DNA from: Prevotella sp.
GTDB lineage: Bacteria > Bacillota_I > Bacilli_A > ML615J-28 > CAG-313
Length of the DNA stretch: 64,000 nt
Reading direction: 5' to 3'
NCBI GenBank assembly: GCA_023665755.1
Contig: JAMPDF010000002.1
Span: 368,010-432,009, forward strand
Position 1 is the stretch's first letter; every line of letters starts with the position of its first letter. A model generated the notes under the pieces. The model had not been told where the DNA came from. It was given only the letters and a program-made list of their open reading frames with translations, and did not search any database. A program made the position numbers and the translations under genes. Of this stretch, positions 45,926 to 55,844 are shown in pieces.

Positions 45926-46826
45926 ACTAAAATGGATGATAGGAATAGGTGTATTGATACTATCAATAGGGGCAATTATAACAACAATCCTTAGGCGAAA
46001 AGAGATATATCAGTATTTGACATATCCAAATATATACTATCTTTCTACTGAGGAAGATAGTATAAAGGTGAAACTGTATAGCCGTCATGAAATAGATCCA
46101 TATTTGCAAAAAGCTAATATTACAAATTTATCTTTAGAGGCTTCTCAGCAAAAAGACCATTATACATTATCTATCGAACAAATTGTGCCAGAACAAGAGT
46201 ATATCAATTATCAAAAGCAAAAATATAGAACATATACGTTAAACTTGCACTTCCCTTTTGACCATAATGGCGATTTACAAATACATAATGCCAATCTTGT
46301 TTTTGAATTTGTATATGGTGAAAAATTTAAAATTCCAATAGGGTCAATCATATGTTATACAAAGGGAACCCAAGATGTACTAAGACTTGCTAATCTAAAA
46401 GGGGTTGTCGAAGAAAAAGAAGATTTACAAGTCTTGACAGGAATAGGTATCACATTATACCATATTGAAAATCACTCTTTTCAATTGAAAAAAATTGAAT
46501 CAATAGATAAACGAGTAATCATGGAATCAAATACAATTATGGAACTAAATACTACAAGATATCCTCAAAATACTAGTTTATTAGAAATAGAAGAAAACTA
46601 CTGTAGGCAAATTCATGCATCACCTTTCAATATAGATGCGAGCGATCAAGTTCATCTTTTTTTCCCCATCACCTATCATGACTTAGAAACGATTACAACT
46701 ATGGCTTTGCTGATAACATATCAAGAAGATGGAGTCACATATACTCAAGTGTTTGAACCATTTCAGTTTTTTAAAACAACAAGTATAACGTATAATCAGG
46801 TGAAATATGTGCCCAATTCGAATTAG
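45897..46826 (+). CDS. membrane-anchored extracytoplasmic protein of unknown function
   Basis: The 309-residue protein has a basic head, one hydrophobic span at about residues 14-33 and a long beta-rich outer part with aromatic strands (HYTLSIEQIV, YRTYTLNLHFPFDHNGD). The ATG at 45888 is also in frame, but GGTG is spaced better for 45897. It overlaps the secreted protein gene by 29 bases and the ATPase gene by 20. The tight overlaps mean that the four products are made together. It could be a receptor, immunity or adaptor protein for its secreted neighbour. Confidence 0.6.
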   Translation: MNLPKKSLCKLKWMIGIGVLILSIGAIITTILRRKEIYQYLTYPNIYYLSTEEDSIKVKLYSRHEIDPYLQKANITNLSLEASQQKDHYTLSIEQIVPEQEYINYQKQKYRTYTLNLHFPFDHNGDLQIHNANLVFEFVYGEKFKIPIGSIICYTKGTQDVLRLANLKGVVEEKEDLQVLTGIGITLYHIENHSFQLKKIESIDKRVIMESNTIMELNTTRYPQNTSLLEIEENYCRQIHASPFNIDASDQVHLFFPITYHDLETITTMALLITYQEDGVTYTQVFEPFQFFKTTSITYNQVKYVPNSN

Positions 46827-47430
46827 AAATCTAAAAAAATCATATAAACGACATTGCATTTTTGATCATGTTCATTTGGATTTAGATGAAAGGATGTATC
46901 ATTTTCTGATTGGTGAAAATGGCGCTGGCAAATCTACCTTCATCAAGTGTCTATTGGATGAGGTGAAATATAGTGGAGTTATCGAAAAATCAAGTCATTC
47001 TATAGCTTATGTACCAGAAAAAATTATTTTACCCGATTATGTTACTGTTAGTGATTATTTATATTGGATGGCAAAAATTCAGTATCAGAAGAATATGCAA
47101 CTAAAAGAAAAAGTTTTCCATTATTTACAACGTTTTGCCATGGAAAACTATGCGGAAACACCCATTTGTCAATTATCTCAAGGCACGAGGCAGAAAGTAC
47201 TTTTAATCCAAGCATTGCTTAGTGAATCTGATATCTATATTTTCGATGAACCACTTCGAGGATTAGATGAATATTCAAAAAAGTGTTTTATAGAGGAAAT
47301 AAGAAAGTTAAAACAAAAAGATAAGTTAATTGTGATTTCGACACATACATTAGAACAATATCGCGTGCGTAAAAAGCATATTATTTCATTTCCGTTAGGA
47401 GAAGACTATGTATCTAATTCAATTACATAA
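46807..47430 (+). CDS. ABC transporter ATP-binding protein
   Basis: A short ATPase of 207 residues with Walker A GENGAGKST, signature LSQGTRQKVLL, Walker B IYIFDEPLRGLDE and switch His in STHTLEQ. It resembles the compact ATPases of bacteriocin immunity and export systems (BcrA/LanF-like) in length and order. CAGGTG lies before the ATG. The partner permease overlaps its end by 23 bases. Confidence 0.85.
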   Translation: MCPIRIRNLKKSYKRHCIFDHVHLDLDERMYHFLIGENGAGKSTFIKCLLDEVKYSGVIEKSSHSIAYVPEKIILPDYVTVSDYLYWMAKIQYQKNMQLKEKVFHYLQRFAMENYAETPICQLSQGTRQKVLLIQALLSESDIYIFDEPLRGLDEYSKKCFIEEIRKLKQKDKLIVISTHTLEQYRVRKKHIISFPLGEDYVSNSIT

Positions 47431-48124
47431 GGGATACCTGTGGAATAAAGTCAATAGAACCATTATTTATTTGATTTTATTGATATCCATTTTATTAGAA
47501 CTCATTTTGATAAAACCCTTTACTCATACACTAAATATTTGGACGCTCAAAATGATTGATGTAGATAATTATTGTCAAGCTTCATTTTTCTTTTCAAAAA
47601 TTGTACTCATTTTATTTTCCATTTATGTATTTGGTATTGGATTTAGCCAATCAGGAGATAATTATAGTATAGTGATTACAACAAGAATTTCTCATTGGAA
47701 ATATTATTGTACTAAATTTTTTTCTATTGGATATGGATTAGGTAAAATAGTAGTTAGTTTTTTCTTAATACATATTAATATAGGATTTCTCTTTTCCAAA
47801 TGGTATATATTAGATTCATCTATATGGAAAGCATATGGTGAAATGTATTGGTTAGCTTTAGTATATGGGGCATTAGCTATCGTATCAGTACGTGTAGGGA
47901 AGAGTATCTATGCGTTATTCATACCAATATGCTTGTATATTGTAAGCGAGGTTATTATTGATTTCAATATTGGTCAACAAGCTATGCGGATTTTTCAATT
48001 GTTTTTACCCATCCAGATGTATAATGGCTCAAGGTATATACTGATTTATGGCCTAGGCCATACGATTATTCTTGCCATATTTTATATGCTAATTGCCTAT
48101 ATAACTTATACCCAAAAACAATAG
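47408..48124 (+). CDS. six-span membrane protein, ABC transporter permease partner
   Basis: The 238-residue protein has six hydrophobic segments and little else. TTAGGAGAAGACT precedes its ATG inside the ATPase gene. Size, topology and position match the permease subunits of small ABC-2 exporters, such as LanE/LanG or BcrB. Sequence motifs are weak, so the assignment rests mainly on context. It closes the operon; the infC promoter follows directly. Confidence 0.7.
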   Translation: MYLIQLHKGYLWNKVNRTIIYLILLISILLELILIKPFTHTLNIWTLKMIDVDNYCQASFFFSKIVLILFSIYVFGIGFSQSGDNYSIVITTRISHWKYYCTKFFSIGYGLGKIVVSFFLIHINIGFLFSKWYILDSSIWKAYGEMYWLALVYGALAIVSVRVGKSIYALFIPICLYIVSEVIIDFNIGQQAMRIFQLFLPIQMYNGSRYILIYGLGHTIILAIFYMLIAYITYTQKQ

Positions 48125-48143
48125 AAATAAAAAGGTGACTTGG

Positions 48144-48172
48144 TTGACATATTTAGAAAATTATGGTATAAT
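48144..48172 (+). promoter_or_regulatory. consensus promoter of infC-rpmI-rplT
   Basis: TTGACA (48144-48149), 17 bases, TATAAT (48167-48172), with TGG before the -10. A near-perfect sigma-A promoter. Confidence 0.9.
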
Positions 48173-48178
48173 ACGTTT

Positions 48179-48356
48179 GAAATAAATATTGTAGTGAAAA
48201 GAAGAAGTCCCACTTCTCACCTGACCAATGAGGTTGGTAGGTAAAGAGTCATGATGCAATTGTTGGATTGTTCAATCAATGATACTTACAGTGGGTTTTC
48301 CACTGTTTTTTATTCTTCCACACATATTTATTATAAATTTTTATGGAGGTGAGAAT
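48179..48356 (+). ncRNA. L20-type (infC operon) leader with internal terminator
   Basis: The roughly 180-base leader of infC contains ACCAA/TTGGT and flanking ACCT/AGGT pairings (about 48220-48242), an AGAAG/CTTCT hairpin, and an intrinsic terminator at 48288-48313 (ACAGTGG, loop, CCACTGT, T6). Leaders of this layout in Bacillota bind ribosomal protein L20 and end transcription early when L20 is in excess. The identification is by position and structure; a covariance model would confirm it. Confidence 0.75.
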
Positions 48357-48896
48357 ATTATTAAGCCAGGCGATAAAAAGGAAAATTTGGTGAATGATGA
48401 AATTGAGGCAGAATATGTCTTAGTTATATCTGAAGAAGGCGAACAATTGGGCAAACTTTCTTTGCATGACGCATTGAAGACAGCAGAAACTAGAGGGTAT
48501 GATTTGGTATGTGTTGCACCCAATGCTTCAGTTCCAGTTTGTAAATTAATGGATTATAGTAAATACCGTTATGAACAAAATAAAAAAGCGAAGGAAGCTC
48601 GCAAAAATCAAAAAACCATTTCTGTTAAGGAAGTGCGCTTGAGTCCAACAATTGATGTTGGAGACTTTGAAACGAAGATGCGTGCTGCTAGAAAATTCTT
48701 AACTAGTGGGGATAAAGTAAAGGTAAGTTGTCGCTTCAGAGGTCGTATGATTGAACAAGCCAATAATACAAAGCCTTTATTTAGTAAATTTGCTTTGGGT
48801 TTAGAAGACGTTGCTCAAATTGAACAAGCTCCATTTTTAGATGGGCGAAACATGTTTATGACTTTAAGTCCTAAACTACAAAAAAAGAAAAATTAA
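48357..48896 (+). CDS. infC: translation initiation factor IF-3, AUU start
   Basis: IF-3 binds the 30S subunit and checks the start codon. The 179-residue protein shows LVCVAPNASVPVCKLMDYSKYRYEQ, KEARKNQKTISVKEVRLSPTI, DFETKMRAARKFL and APFLDGRNMFMTL. GGAGGTG at 48345-48351 points to ATT at 48357 (or the next ATT at 48360). No ATG is well placed; the in-frame ATG at 48279 lies before the terminator in the leader. The AUU start is the known self-regulation device of infC. Confidence 0.93.
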   Translation: MIKPGDKKENLVNDEIEAEYVLVISEEGEQLGKLSLHDALKTAETRGYDLVCVAPNASVPVCKLMDYSKYRYEQNKKAKEARKNQKTISVKEVRLSPTIDVGDFETKMRAARKFLTSGDKVKVSCRFRGRMIEQANNTKPLFSKFALGLEDVAQIEQAPFLDGRNMFMTLSPKLQKKKN

Positions 48897-48914
48897 TTTG
48901 TAAGGAGAATATTT

Positions 48915-49115
48915 ATGCCAAAAATGAGATCACATAGCGGTACTAAAAAACGCTTAACTATCACAGCTACTGGTAAAGTAAGACGTGGCCAAGCTGGCAA
49001 TAGACACTTAGCACCAGGAAAAACACAAAAACAAACTAGACAAATTCGTAAATTCGCTCTTGTATCTACAAGTGATAAGAGACATTTAAAACAAATTTTG
49101 TCTAATATTAAGTAG
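48915..49115 (+). CDS. rpmI: 50S ribosomal protein L35
   Basis: The 66-residue basic protein has the L35 pattern PKMRSHSGTKKRLTITATGK, RHLAPGKTQKQTRQIRK. It starts 19 bases after infC with AAGGAG, and is normal in length. It is part of the infC-rpmI-rplT unit under the L20 leader. Confidence 0.96.
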   Translation: MPKMRSHSGTKKRLTITATGKVRRGQAGNRHLAPGKTQKQTRQIRKFALVSTSDKRHLKQILSNIK

Positions 49116-49129
49116 GGAGGTAGAAGAAT

Positions 49130-49489
49130 ATGCCACGTACAAAAGGCGGAGTCGTATCAAGAAGAAGACGTAATCGTGTTTTAAAACAAGCAAAAGGTTT
49201 CTTTGGTTCAAAACATTGTTTATTCAAGGTTGCCAACCAACAAGTTATGAAATCTCTTGTGTATGCATACAGAGATCGTAAGAATAATAAACGTAATTTC
49301 CGTAAATTATGGATTGTTAGAATTAACGCTGCAAGCCGTGCTTTAGGATTGAGTTATAATCAATTGATGCATGGATTAAAACTTGCCAATGTGGACATCA
49401 ATCGTAAGATGTTAGCCGATTTAGCTGTAAATGATGCTGCAATGTTTGCTAATCTTTGTGATACTGCAAAACAAGCATTAGCTAAATAA
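49130..49489 (+). CDS. rplT: 50S ribosomal protein L20
   Basis: The 119-residue protein is L20: [20 protein letters not shown] at the start, [58 protein letters not shown]. It binds 23S rRNA early in assembly and is expected to repress its own operon through the leader. GGGAGGTAG precedes the ATG. Confidence 0.97.
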   Translation: MPRTKGGVVSRRRRNRVLKQAKGFFGSKHCLFKVANQQVMKSLVYAYRDRKNNKRNFRKLWIVRINAASRALGLSYNQLMHGLKLANVDINRKMLADLAVNDAAMFANLCDTAKQALAK

Positions 49490-49507
49490 CTAGAATATAG
49501 TAGCAAA

Positions 49508-49536
49508 TAAAAAGGACCAGTTTTGGTCCTTTTTTC
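49508..49536 (+). terminator. terminator after rplT
   Basis: AAAAAGGACCA pairs with TGGTCCTTTTTT across a short loop. A-rich and T-rich ends would allow it to serve the convergent minus-strand gene too. Confidence 0.9.
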
Positions 49537-49547
49537 TTCGCTATTTG

Positions 49548-51866
49548 TTATTGAGTTTTTTTGCGGAAAATGATAAGTACAGTAGTTAACAAGGTAATAG
49601 AAGCTAGAATATCTAATCCTAATGATTTCTTACATCCTTTTTCTTTTTCCCAAGTTGCAATTAATGTAGTATTACCAGTAATTCCTTCTAATGAAGTGAT
49701 TTGTCTTCCATTGACTTTCCAACCAGTAAACCGATAACCATCTTTTGTAGGTGTTGGTAGTGTAGGCATATTTTCAGCAGTAAAGTTTTGAGGAGCATCT
49801 TGAGATAATGTTCCACCATCTAAATTATAATTTAGGGTGTAGGTTACTGCTTTCCAAACAGCTTTTAATGTAATATCAGAAGTTATTCCTTCAGGAAGAG
49901 TAGTAATGATCTCATCACCTAATTGCCAACCTACAAATTCATAATCATCCTTTGTTGCTGGATAGAGTGTTATAGGAAGACGATTCGTATAAAAAGAAAT
50001 AGGATTTAATCCTGAATTACTTCCTCCGTCAAGATCATAGGTAACACGATATTGAGCTGCTTCCCAAATAGCAACTAAGGTAATTTCGCCTTTAGTACCT
50101 TCAGGAATTTCGGTTATTGTTTTACGATTTAGTTTCCATCCTTTAAATACATATCCTGGTTTAGTAGGCGTATTCAAAGCCAGTGGAAGATCTGCACCTT
50201 TATAAGTAGTAGGATTATCAGGATGATTGGTACCACCATCTAAATCATACTCAATTGGGTATTCAACAATGTTTTCATTTAAAATAAGAGGTAAATCCTT
50301 GGTTAATGTAGTTCCATCATATTTGGTTAATTGAACTTGGAAATAATAATTATAATCTGTATAATAACCAGACCAAGTCCTAGAAGTCATATTGTTTGAA
50401 ACAACAGGCATAGAAACGTTGATTTTATTTCCTCCAGTAATTTGAATGTCTGATACAATGCCGTATAAATTATCTCCCCATTGAATAGTTACTTTTTCAG
50501 TATTTTCGTCATATGAGACAGAAACAGAATCTAAAATCTCAGAATCGGATACCTCTTCAATATATTGAGGACGTTTTGCTTCAAGAGTGAATTCATCTAA
50601 TACTGTACCTGCTGCATTGTAGCATTGAATGGTCAATTGGTTTGCTTCGACACGGACTAATACACCTAAATTATTGAACCCACGAATTACTTTATCATAA
50701 TCTTCAAGTAGGGAAGGTTGAATCTTGCTTGCATAATCCTTTAATCCTGCAGCAGCACCTTGTAAATAAGTAACACCTAGTTTTTCATCTACTGGCCCAG
50801 AATTAGAAGAAGAGGCAGTTCCACCATAACGCAAATTTTTACGACTGTAAACATGTTCGTGTCCATTCAAGGCAAGGTCAACTTGACATTCTTCAAATAC
50901 GCTTAACCAATTTCTTCTCATAATATTTGCATCGCTGACATAAGCACCTGTGGCATATAATCCAGGATGAGAGCCAACAATAATCCATTGAGAAGGATTG
51001 TTTTTAACAACGTTTCTAAACCAATCTTGTTGAGCTTGTACATCATAATTGGTTTTAACAGTATCTAGCATAATAAATAAGATTTGATCCCAAACAAAAT
51101 AGTAAGAAGAACCTATTCTATCCTCTGGTCCATTTTTTGGATAATTGTGAAATTGGTTGAATACTTCATTAGAAACATAATCACCAGCCGATTTCAAATA
51201 ATATTCATGGTTACCAGGAACAGTGGCTTGAAGGAATCCTTGTAAAGAGGTTACATATTTGTAATAGTCAATCCACTGTTGTTCAATGCCTCCTCGGTCT
51301 ACTTGGTCACCTGTCATAACAACCAAGTTCGGTTGAGCAGTCATATTTTTTTGTAAAATGGCTTGAATAAGATTTTCTGCATTTTGGAAACTTCCACCGG
51401 AACTTTGAATGTCAGTTAAAAATAAAAAAGATTTATTATCTTTATTTGTACCTGTAGTTGTAAAAGACTGAATTTGTGAAAAGGAATCACCAGATACAAC
51501 TTGATAATAGTACTTTGTATTGGCATCTAGGTTAGTTAAGGTTGCTTTGCAAACATATCTTTCTGAAAAACCGTAGCCATTTTCAGCATCACTTGCTGTA
51601 TATGCATCCATATGCCATAGTGTAGAAGTTGTATCTACTTTTATAGGGTTTGCAATAGACTTGCCATCTGAAGTTTTACTATAGATGACATAGGAACCAT
51701 CCTCAGAACAATGATAATTGATGCCTACTGTATCATAAGTTTCTCCAACTGTTGCAGTTAGGTAACTTATAGTGCCAGATGCTTTACTTGTTATTGGAAA
51801 AAAGGCAAGTAGGAAAGCAAATACACTTAAAGTAAATAGTGATTTTTTAATAAATTTTAGTGTCAT
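49548..51866 (-). CDS. cell-surface purple acid phosphatase-like metallophosphoesterase
   Basis: A secreted phosphoesterase of 772 residues. After the signal peptide (ending near SKASG) come an FN3-like purple acid phosphatase head (about 30-125) and a metallophosphatase domain with FLTDIQ, VVMTGDQVD, VPGNHEYY, IIVGSHPG and LNGHEHVYSR as metal-site blocks. Three Listeria-Bacteroides repeats follow (YDLDGGTNHPD, YDLDGGSNSG, YNLDGGTLSQ). The C-terminus is GCKKSLG, a hydrophobic span and RKKTQ, a surface-anchor-like tail without LPXTG. An in-frame ATG eight codons upstream exists, but AGGAGGTATAAG fixes the start at 51866. Confidence 0.88.
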   Translation of the reverse strand: MTLKFIKKSLFTLSVFAFLLAFFPITSKASGTISYLTATVGETYDTVGINYHCSEDGSYVIYSKTSDGKSIANPIKVDTTSTLWHMDAYTASDAENGYGFSERYVCKATLTNLDANTKYYYQVVSGDSFSQIQSFTTTGTNKDNKSFLFLTDIQSSGGSFQNAENLIQAILQKNMTAQPNLVVMTGDQVDRGGIEQQWIDYYKYVTSLQGFLQATVPGNHEYYLKSAGDYVSNEVFNQFHNYPKNGPEDRIGSSYYFVWDQILFIMLDTVKTNYDVQAQQDWFRNVVKNNPSQWIIVGSHPGLYATGAYVSDANIMRRNWLSVFEECQVDLALNGHEHVYSRKNLRYGGTASSSNSGPVDEKLGVTYLQGAAAGLKDYASKIQPSLLEDYDKVIRGFNNLGVLVRVEANQLTIQCYNAAGTVLDEFTLEAKRPQYIEEVSDSEILDSVSVSYDENTEKVTIQWGDNLYGIVSDIQITGGNKINVSMPVVSNNMTSRTWSGYYTDYNYYFQVQLTKYDGTTLTKDLPLILNENIVEYPIEYDLDGGTNHPDNPTTYKGADLPLALNTPTKPGYVFKGWKLNRKTITEIPEGTKGEITLVAIWEAAQYRVTYDLDGGSNSGLNPISFYTNRLPITLYPATKDDYEFVGWQLGDEIITTLPEGITSDITLKAVWKAVTYTLNYNLDGGTLSQDAPQNFTAENMPTLPTPTKDGYRFTGWKVNGRQITSLEGITGNTTLIATWEKEKGCKKSLGLDILASITLLTTVLIIFRKKTQ

Positions 51867-51893
51867 CTTATACCTCCTATGTATTGACAATTT

Positions 51894-51922
51894 ATTCTAT
51901 CACATTTGTAAATTTTTTTCAA
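51894..51922 (-). promoter_or_regulatory. promoter of the phosphatase gene
   Basis: On the minus strand TTGAAA (51922-51917), 17 bases, TAGAAT (51899-51894), 28 bases before the ATG. Confidence 0.65.
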
Positions 51923-52006
51923 CCAGAATAATTTGTCAAATGAAAACGCTTTATAAAAAGTGAAAAAACATCTCACAATTTTCTTATATTCCATATTACA
52001 TAAAAT

Positions 52007-52035
52007 TTTACATTTAGGGAAAAATATGGTATAAT
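52007..52035 (+). promoter_or_regulatory. promoter of the DUF1189-leuS unit
   Basis: TTTACA (52007-52012), 17 bases, TATAAT (52030-52035) with TGG before it. AAAAGGAG follows close to the ATG at 52058, so no T-box leader fits. Confidence 0.8.
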
Positions 52036-52057
52036 ACTAAAAAAGGAGTATTAAGAT

Positions 52058-53023
52058 ATGTACAAGAAGTTCAAGAATTGTTTATTACATCCAAAGTTAA
52101 TTTATCAATATGTAGATGAACGCTTTTCTAAGATACTTTTGTATTTTTTATTGCTAGCAGTAATCTATGCTATACCACAATTGGTTTCAACGATTCATTT
52201 TCATCACTTTCCAGATGAAACTTTACAACAGGTGGCACGTGATTTTGAAAAATCGGGTAAAATAGAATATCAATTCGAAAAAATTGATGGACAAGTACAG
52301 CTTGTTTCTACGCAAGACGTAGTTCGGCCACAATATGTACGGCTAAACTCCTATATTTTTTCTTTCTATCCAGTGATATTGCTTTTTCATGAAGAGAGCA
52401 CGGCATTAGAAAATTATCAATTGCCTACAGATTTAGAAGGAAAAGATTGTTGTTATGTTGAGTTTACCAAAGATAAAGTGAGTCTTTCTATACAAACGTA
52501 TAATTCTAATCAAGAAGACGTTCAAAAATCAAAACGACAATTGTTCAATCAAACTGGATTAAATTGGCATCTTTTTGAAATGACGTACGAAAAGTTAGGT
52601 GTAGGTACATTAGACTTACGACTGGCTTATGAGAATAAAACCCTATTCGCAGAAGCATGCAATACTTTTTTAATGGGAATTTATCATCAATACAAAGCAT
52701 TGTTCCTTACAACAGGGGTAATTCGAGTATTAATTGTTTCTATTTTGGCTACTTTATTCGAAATTTTAATACTAGCTATTATTGTACAATTTTTATATCG
52801 AAAGATGAACATATCTTTTGCCAATAGTTATAAAATTATGATATTGTGTTATACGCCAAGGGTAATTTTAAATACTTTCTCTATACTCTGGTCGAGTATA
52901 TGGTTGTATTTGCTTGGCGAAATTATTTCTGTTATTTATTTATTAATTACTATACGCTATTATAGTTTGCATCAAATGGCAAAGAAAATTACCATTCACA
53001 TTCATAACGATAATCAAGAATAG
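52058..53023 (+). CDS. integral membrane protein, DUF1189-like
   Basis: The 321-residue protein has one hydrophobic span near residues 29-48, a hydrophilic outer region (about 50-200), then three to four spans from about 220 to 310. The start ([25 protein letters not shown]) and the arrangement resemble the DUF1189 family, which has no known function. It lies 14 bases upstream of leuS, with which it is cotranscribed. Confidence 0.6.
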   Translation: MYKKFKNCLLHPKLIYQYVDERFSKILLYFLLLAVIYAIPQLVSTIHFHHFPDETLQQVARDFEKSGKIEYQFEKIDGQVQLVSTQDVVRPQYVRLNSYIFSFYPVILLFHEESTALENYQLPTDLEGKDCCYVEFTKDKVSLSIQTYNSNQEDVQKSKRQLFNQTGLNWHLFEMTYEKLGVGTLDLRLAYENKTLFAEACNTFLMGIYHQYKALFLTTGVIRVLIVSILATLFEILILAIIVQFLYRKMNISFANSYKIMILCYTPRVILNTFSILWSSIWLYLLGEIISVIYLLITIRYYSLHQMAKKITIHIHNDNQE

Positions 53024-53037
53024 AAGGAGAAAAATAT

Positions 53038-55455
53038 ATGAGTTATAATCATATTCAAATTGATAAAAAGTGGCAGGCCTACTGGGATAAGCATCAAACC
53101 TTTAAAACACCATCTGTTTCAGATAAACCAAAATTTTATGCGATGGATATGTTTCCCTATCCTAGTGGAGCAGGGCTACATGTCGGACACCCAGAAGGAT
53201 ATACAGCAACTGATATTATTTGTCGCTATAAACGAATGAAAGGTTTCAATGTAATGCATCCAATGGGATGGGATGCATTTGGGCTTCCAGCAGAGCAGTA
53301 TGCTATCCAAACTGGAAATGATCCAAGGGAATTCACGTTAAAAAATATTGCTAATTTCAAAAGACAATTAAAGATGCTAGGACTTTCATATGATTGGACA
53401 AGAGAAATTGCTACATGTGATCCAGCATATTTCAAGTGGACCCAATGGATTTTCTCCCAATTGTATCGTAAAGGATTGGCGGAACTAAAGGAGATAGAAG
53501 TCAATTGGTGTGAGGGATTAGGAACAGTACTTGCTAACGAAGAAATCATTAATAAAGATGGCAAAATGGTAAGTGAAAGAGGAGAATTTCCTGTTGAAAA
53601 ACGCCCTATGAAACAATGGGTTCTAAAGATAACTGCATATGCAGAAAGATTATTGCAGGATTTAGATGAAATTGATTGGCCTGAATCAATTAAAGAAATG
53701 CAAAGAAATTGGATTGGCAAAAGCAATGGTGCACTCATTGATTTTAAGGTGAAAGATAGCAATCAAAAGTTTACTGTCTTTACTACACGTTGTGATACAT
53801 TATTCGGAGCTACCTATTGTGTTCTTGCCCCTGAACATGAATTGGTTGAAAAAATTACAACAGAAGAGCAAAAAGAAGCAATAGCTGCATATGTAGCTTT
53901 TGCTAAATCAAAAACAGATTTAGACCGGACAGAATTAAACAAAGAAAAAACAGGATGTTTTACGGGGTCCTATGCTATTAATCCAGTTAATGGTAAAACA
54001 ATTCCTATTTGGATTGCCGATTATGTATTATCTAGTTATGGAACGGGTGCAATTATGGCGGTTCCAGCACATGATGATAGAGATTATGCATTTGCCAAAA
54101 AGTTTGGTATGGAGATTATTCCAGTTTTAGAAGGCGGAGACACTGCTCAAGAAGCTTATACAAAAGATGGTCTTCATATCAATTCAGATTTTTTAAATGG
54201 TTTAAATAAAGAAGAAGCCATTCAAAAAATGGGTGAATTTTTAGTAGAAAATGGTATAGGGCAATTATCTGTTAATTATCGTTTACGTGATTGGATTTTT
54301 TCTCGCCAACGATATTGGGGCGAACCTTTTCCAATCATTCACTGGGAAGACGGTACAATTGAATTACTAGATGAAAGTGAGTTACCATTAGAACTACCTA
54401 AGATGAATGGGCTAAAATTATCTGGAACAGGAGAAAGTCCTCTTGCCAATGCCAAAGAATGGCTAGAAGTAACACGATCAGATGGAATAAAAGGTAGAAG
54501 AGAAACAAACACTATGCCACAATGGGCGGGTAGTTGTTGGTATTATATTGGATATCTTTTAAAAGAAGATGGTAAGATGCAGGATTTGACTGATCCAGCT
54601 GTTCAGGAAATGATAAATAGTTGGTTACCAGTTGATTTGTACATTGGTGGAACAGAACATGCCGTATTACATTTATTGTATGCAAGATTTTGGCATAAAG
54701 TGTTATATGATTGTGGCATCTTGAAAACAAAAGAGCCTTTTCAAAAGTTGTTCAATCAAGGTATGATTTTGGGTGAGAATGGTGTTAAAATGTCAAAATC
54801 ATTAGGAAATGTAGTTAATCCAGATGATATTGTTTGCAACTATGGGGCAGATACATTAAGAGTATATGAAATGTTTATGGGGCCATTAGAGGCAATGAAA
54901 CCATGGTCAACTACTGGTGTTGATGGAGCAAGAAGATTCTTGGAACGAGTATACCGTTTAGTTACAGAAGTAGCCATAATAGATGAAAACGACTGGAGTT
55001 TAGAGAAAGTATACCATCAAACTGTGAAAAAAGTAACAGAGGATATTGAAAATTTACGTTATAATACAGCAATTTCACAATTGATGATTTTTACCAATGA
55101 AGCCTATAAGCATCCTCAAATGCCAAAAGTGTTTTTAGAAGGATATATTAAAATGGTTTATCCATTTGCACCACATCTTGGTGAGGAATTATGGAGTATG
55201 ATTGATCATCAAGATACCATTACTTATGAACCATGGCCGCTTTATGAAGAATCAAAAACTATCAACCAAGAGGTAACAGTTGTAGTACAAGTCAATGGAA
55301 AATTGAGGGATAAATTGATCGTGGCTGTAGATACGCCTCAAGCAGAGTTGGAAAAATTGGCATTAGCTAGTTCAAAGGTTCAAAATTATTTAGAAGGAAA
55401 AACGCCAAAAAAGATAATTGTAGTAATCAATAAACTAGTCAGCATAGTTTTATAA
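53038..55455 (+). CDS. leuS: leucyl-tRNA synthetase
   Basis: Charges tRNA-Leu. The 805-residue class I synthetase has [11 protein letters not shown] (HIGH site, residues 48-51), [14 protein letters not shown], the CP1 editing domain ([40 protein letters not shown]), [17 protein letters not shown] at 584-588, and a C-terminal [11 protein letters not shown] domain. Length is normal for the bacterial type. AAGGAG precedes the ATG. Confidence 0.97.
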   Translation: MSYNHIQIDKKWQAYWDKHQTFKTPSVSDKPKFYAMDMFPYPSGAGLHVGHPEGYTATDIICRYKRMKGFNVMHPMGWDAFGLPAEQYAIQTGNDPREFTLKNIANFKRQLKMLGLSYDWTREIATCDPAYFKWTQWIFSQLYRKGLAELKEIEVNWCEGLGTVLANEEIINKDGKMVSERGEFPVEKRPMKQWVLKITAYAERLLQDLDEIDWPESIKEMQRNWIGKSNGALIDFKVKDSNQKFTVFTTRCDTLFGATYCVLAPEHELVEKITTEEQKEAIAAYVAFAKSKTDLDRTELNKEKTGCFTGSYAINPVNGKTIPIWIADYVLSSYGTGAIMAVPAHDDRDYAFAKKFGMEIIPVLEGGDTAQEAYTKDGLHINSDFLNGLNKEEAIQKMGEFLVENGIGQLSVNYRLRDWIFSRQRYWGEPFPIIHWEDGTIELLDESELPLELPKMNGLKLSGTGESPLANAKEWLEVTRSDGIKGRRETNTMPQWAGSCWYYIGYLLKEDGKMQDLTDPAVQEMINSWLPVDLYIGGTEHAVLHLLYARFWHKVLYDCGILKTKEPFQKLFNQGMILGENGVKMSKSLGNVVNPDDIVCNYGADTLRVYEMFMGPLEAMKPWSTTGVDGARRFLERVYRLVTEVAIIDENDWSLEKVYHQTVKKVTEDIENLRYNTAISQLMIFTNEAYKHPQMPKVFLEGYIKMVYPFAPHLGEELWSMIDHQDTITYEPWPLYEESKTINQEVTVVVQVNGKLRDKLIVAVDTPQAELEKLALASSKVQNYLEGKTPKKIIVVINKLVSIVL

Positions 55456-55478
55456 AATAAAAAATGGGGGGATATTCA

Positions 55479-55724
55479 TTGTTTCGTCTTTTTTCAATTC
55501 AAAAAAAGAAACCAAAATGCTATCACTTTATGATTGGTAGGCAAAATGTTATAATCGTTGATGCAACCATTTACCCGAAAGAAGTATGGTATGATAAGCA
55601 TATTGCATTTTTAATGCAACATTTTTCAAGTGTATATTGGTTTTCTTCTTTTGAAGAAATGGAAGAAGAATTGGTTGATTTAATGACTATAACAGATGAA
55701 GATTATTATATTTTGATAACATAG
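55479..55724 (+). CDS. small protein of unknown function, probable TTG start
   Basis: GGGGGGAT lies seven bases before a TTG at 55479 that opens MFRLFSIQKKKPKCY; an ATG at 55464 lies on the wrong side of this site. The 81-residue product has a short basic N-terminus, a beta-strand core (YHFMIGRQNVIIVDATIY) and an acidic C-terminus (EEMEEELVDLMTITDEDYY). No family is recognised. It follows leuS after 23 bases and precedes a terminator. Confidence 0.55.
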   Translation: MFRLFSIQKKKPKCYHFMIGRQNVIIVDATIYPKEVWYDKHIAFLMQHFSSVYWFSSFEEMEEELVDLMTITDEDYYILIT

Positions 55725-55726
55725 AG

Positions 55727-55754
55727 CTACTTGATTTTTATCAAGTAGTTTTTT
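55727..55754 (+). terminator. terminator of the leuS unit
   Basis: CTACTTGA pairs with TCAAGTAG across six bases, followed by T6. Confidence 0.9.
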
Positions 55755-55812
55755 ACTGCAACAATATTTAAAATAAGTATCTAAATTTTGCCTGAAATTC
55801 TTCTAAAATCAA

Positions 55813-55841
55813 TTGTCAAAATCAATTTTTTGGGGTATAAT
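55813..55841 (+). promoter_or_regulatory. promoter of hpf
   Basis: TTGTCA (55813-55818), 17 bases, TATAAT (55836-55841). Confidence 0.8.
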
Positions 55842-55844
55842 AAA

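Noticed and set aside
48279..48356. ATG start of infC at 48279
   Set aside because: It precedes the attenuator hairpin, adds a hydrophobic extension foreign to IF-3, and the strong ribosome binding site points to ATT 48357.
53024..53037. T-box leader for leuS
   Set aside because: Only 14 bases separate leuS from the preceding gene, and the short leader before 52058 shows no T-box core or terminator.
53226..53762. Minus-strand ORF of 178 codons in leuS
   Set aside because: The plus strand encodes conserved catalytic and editing regions of LeuS throughout; long antisense frames are expected by chance here.
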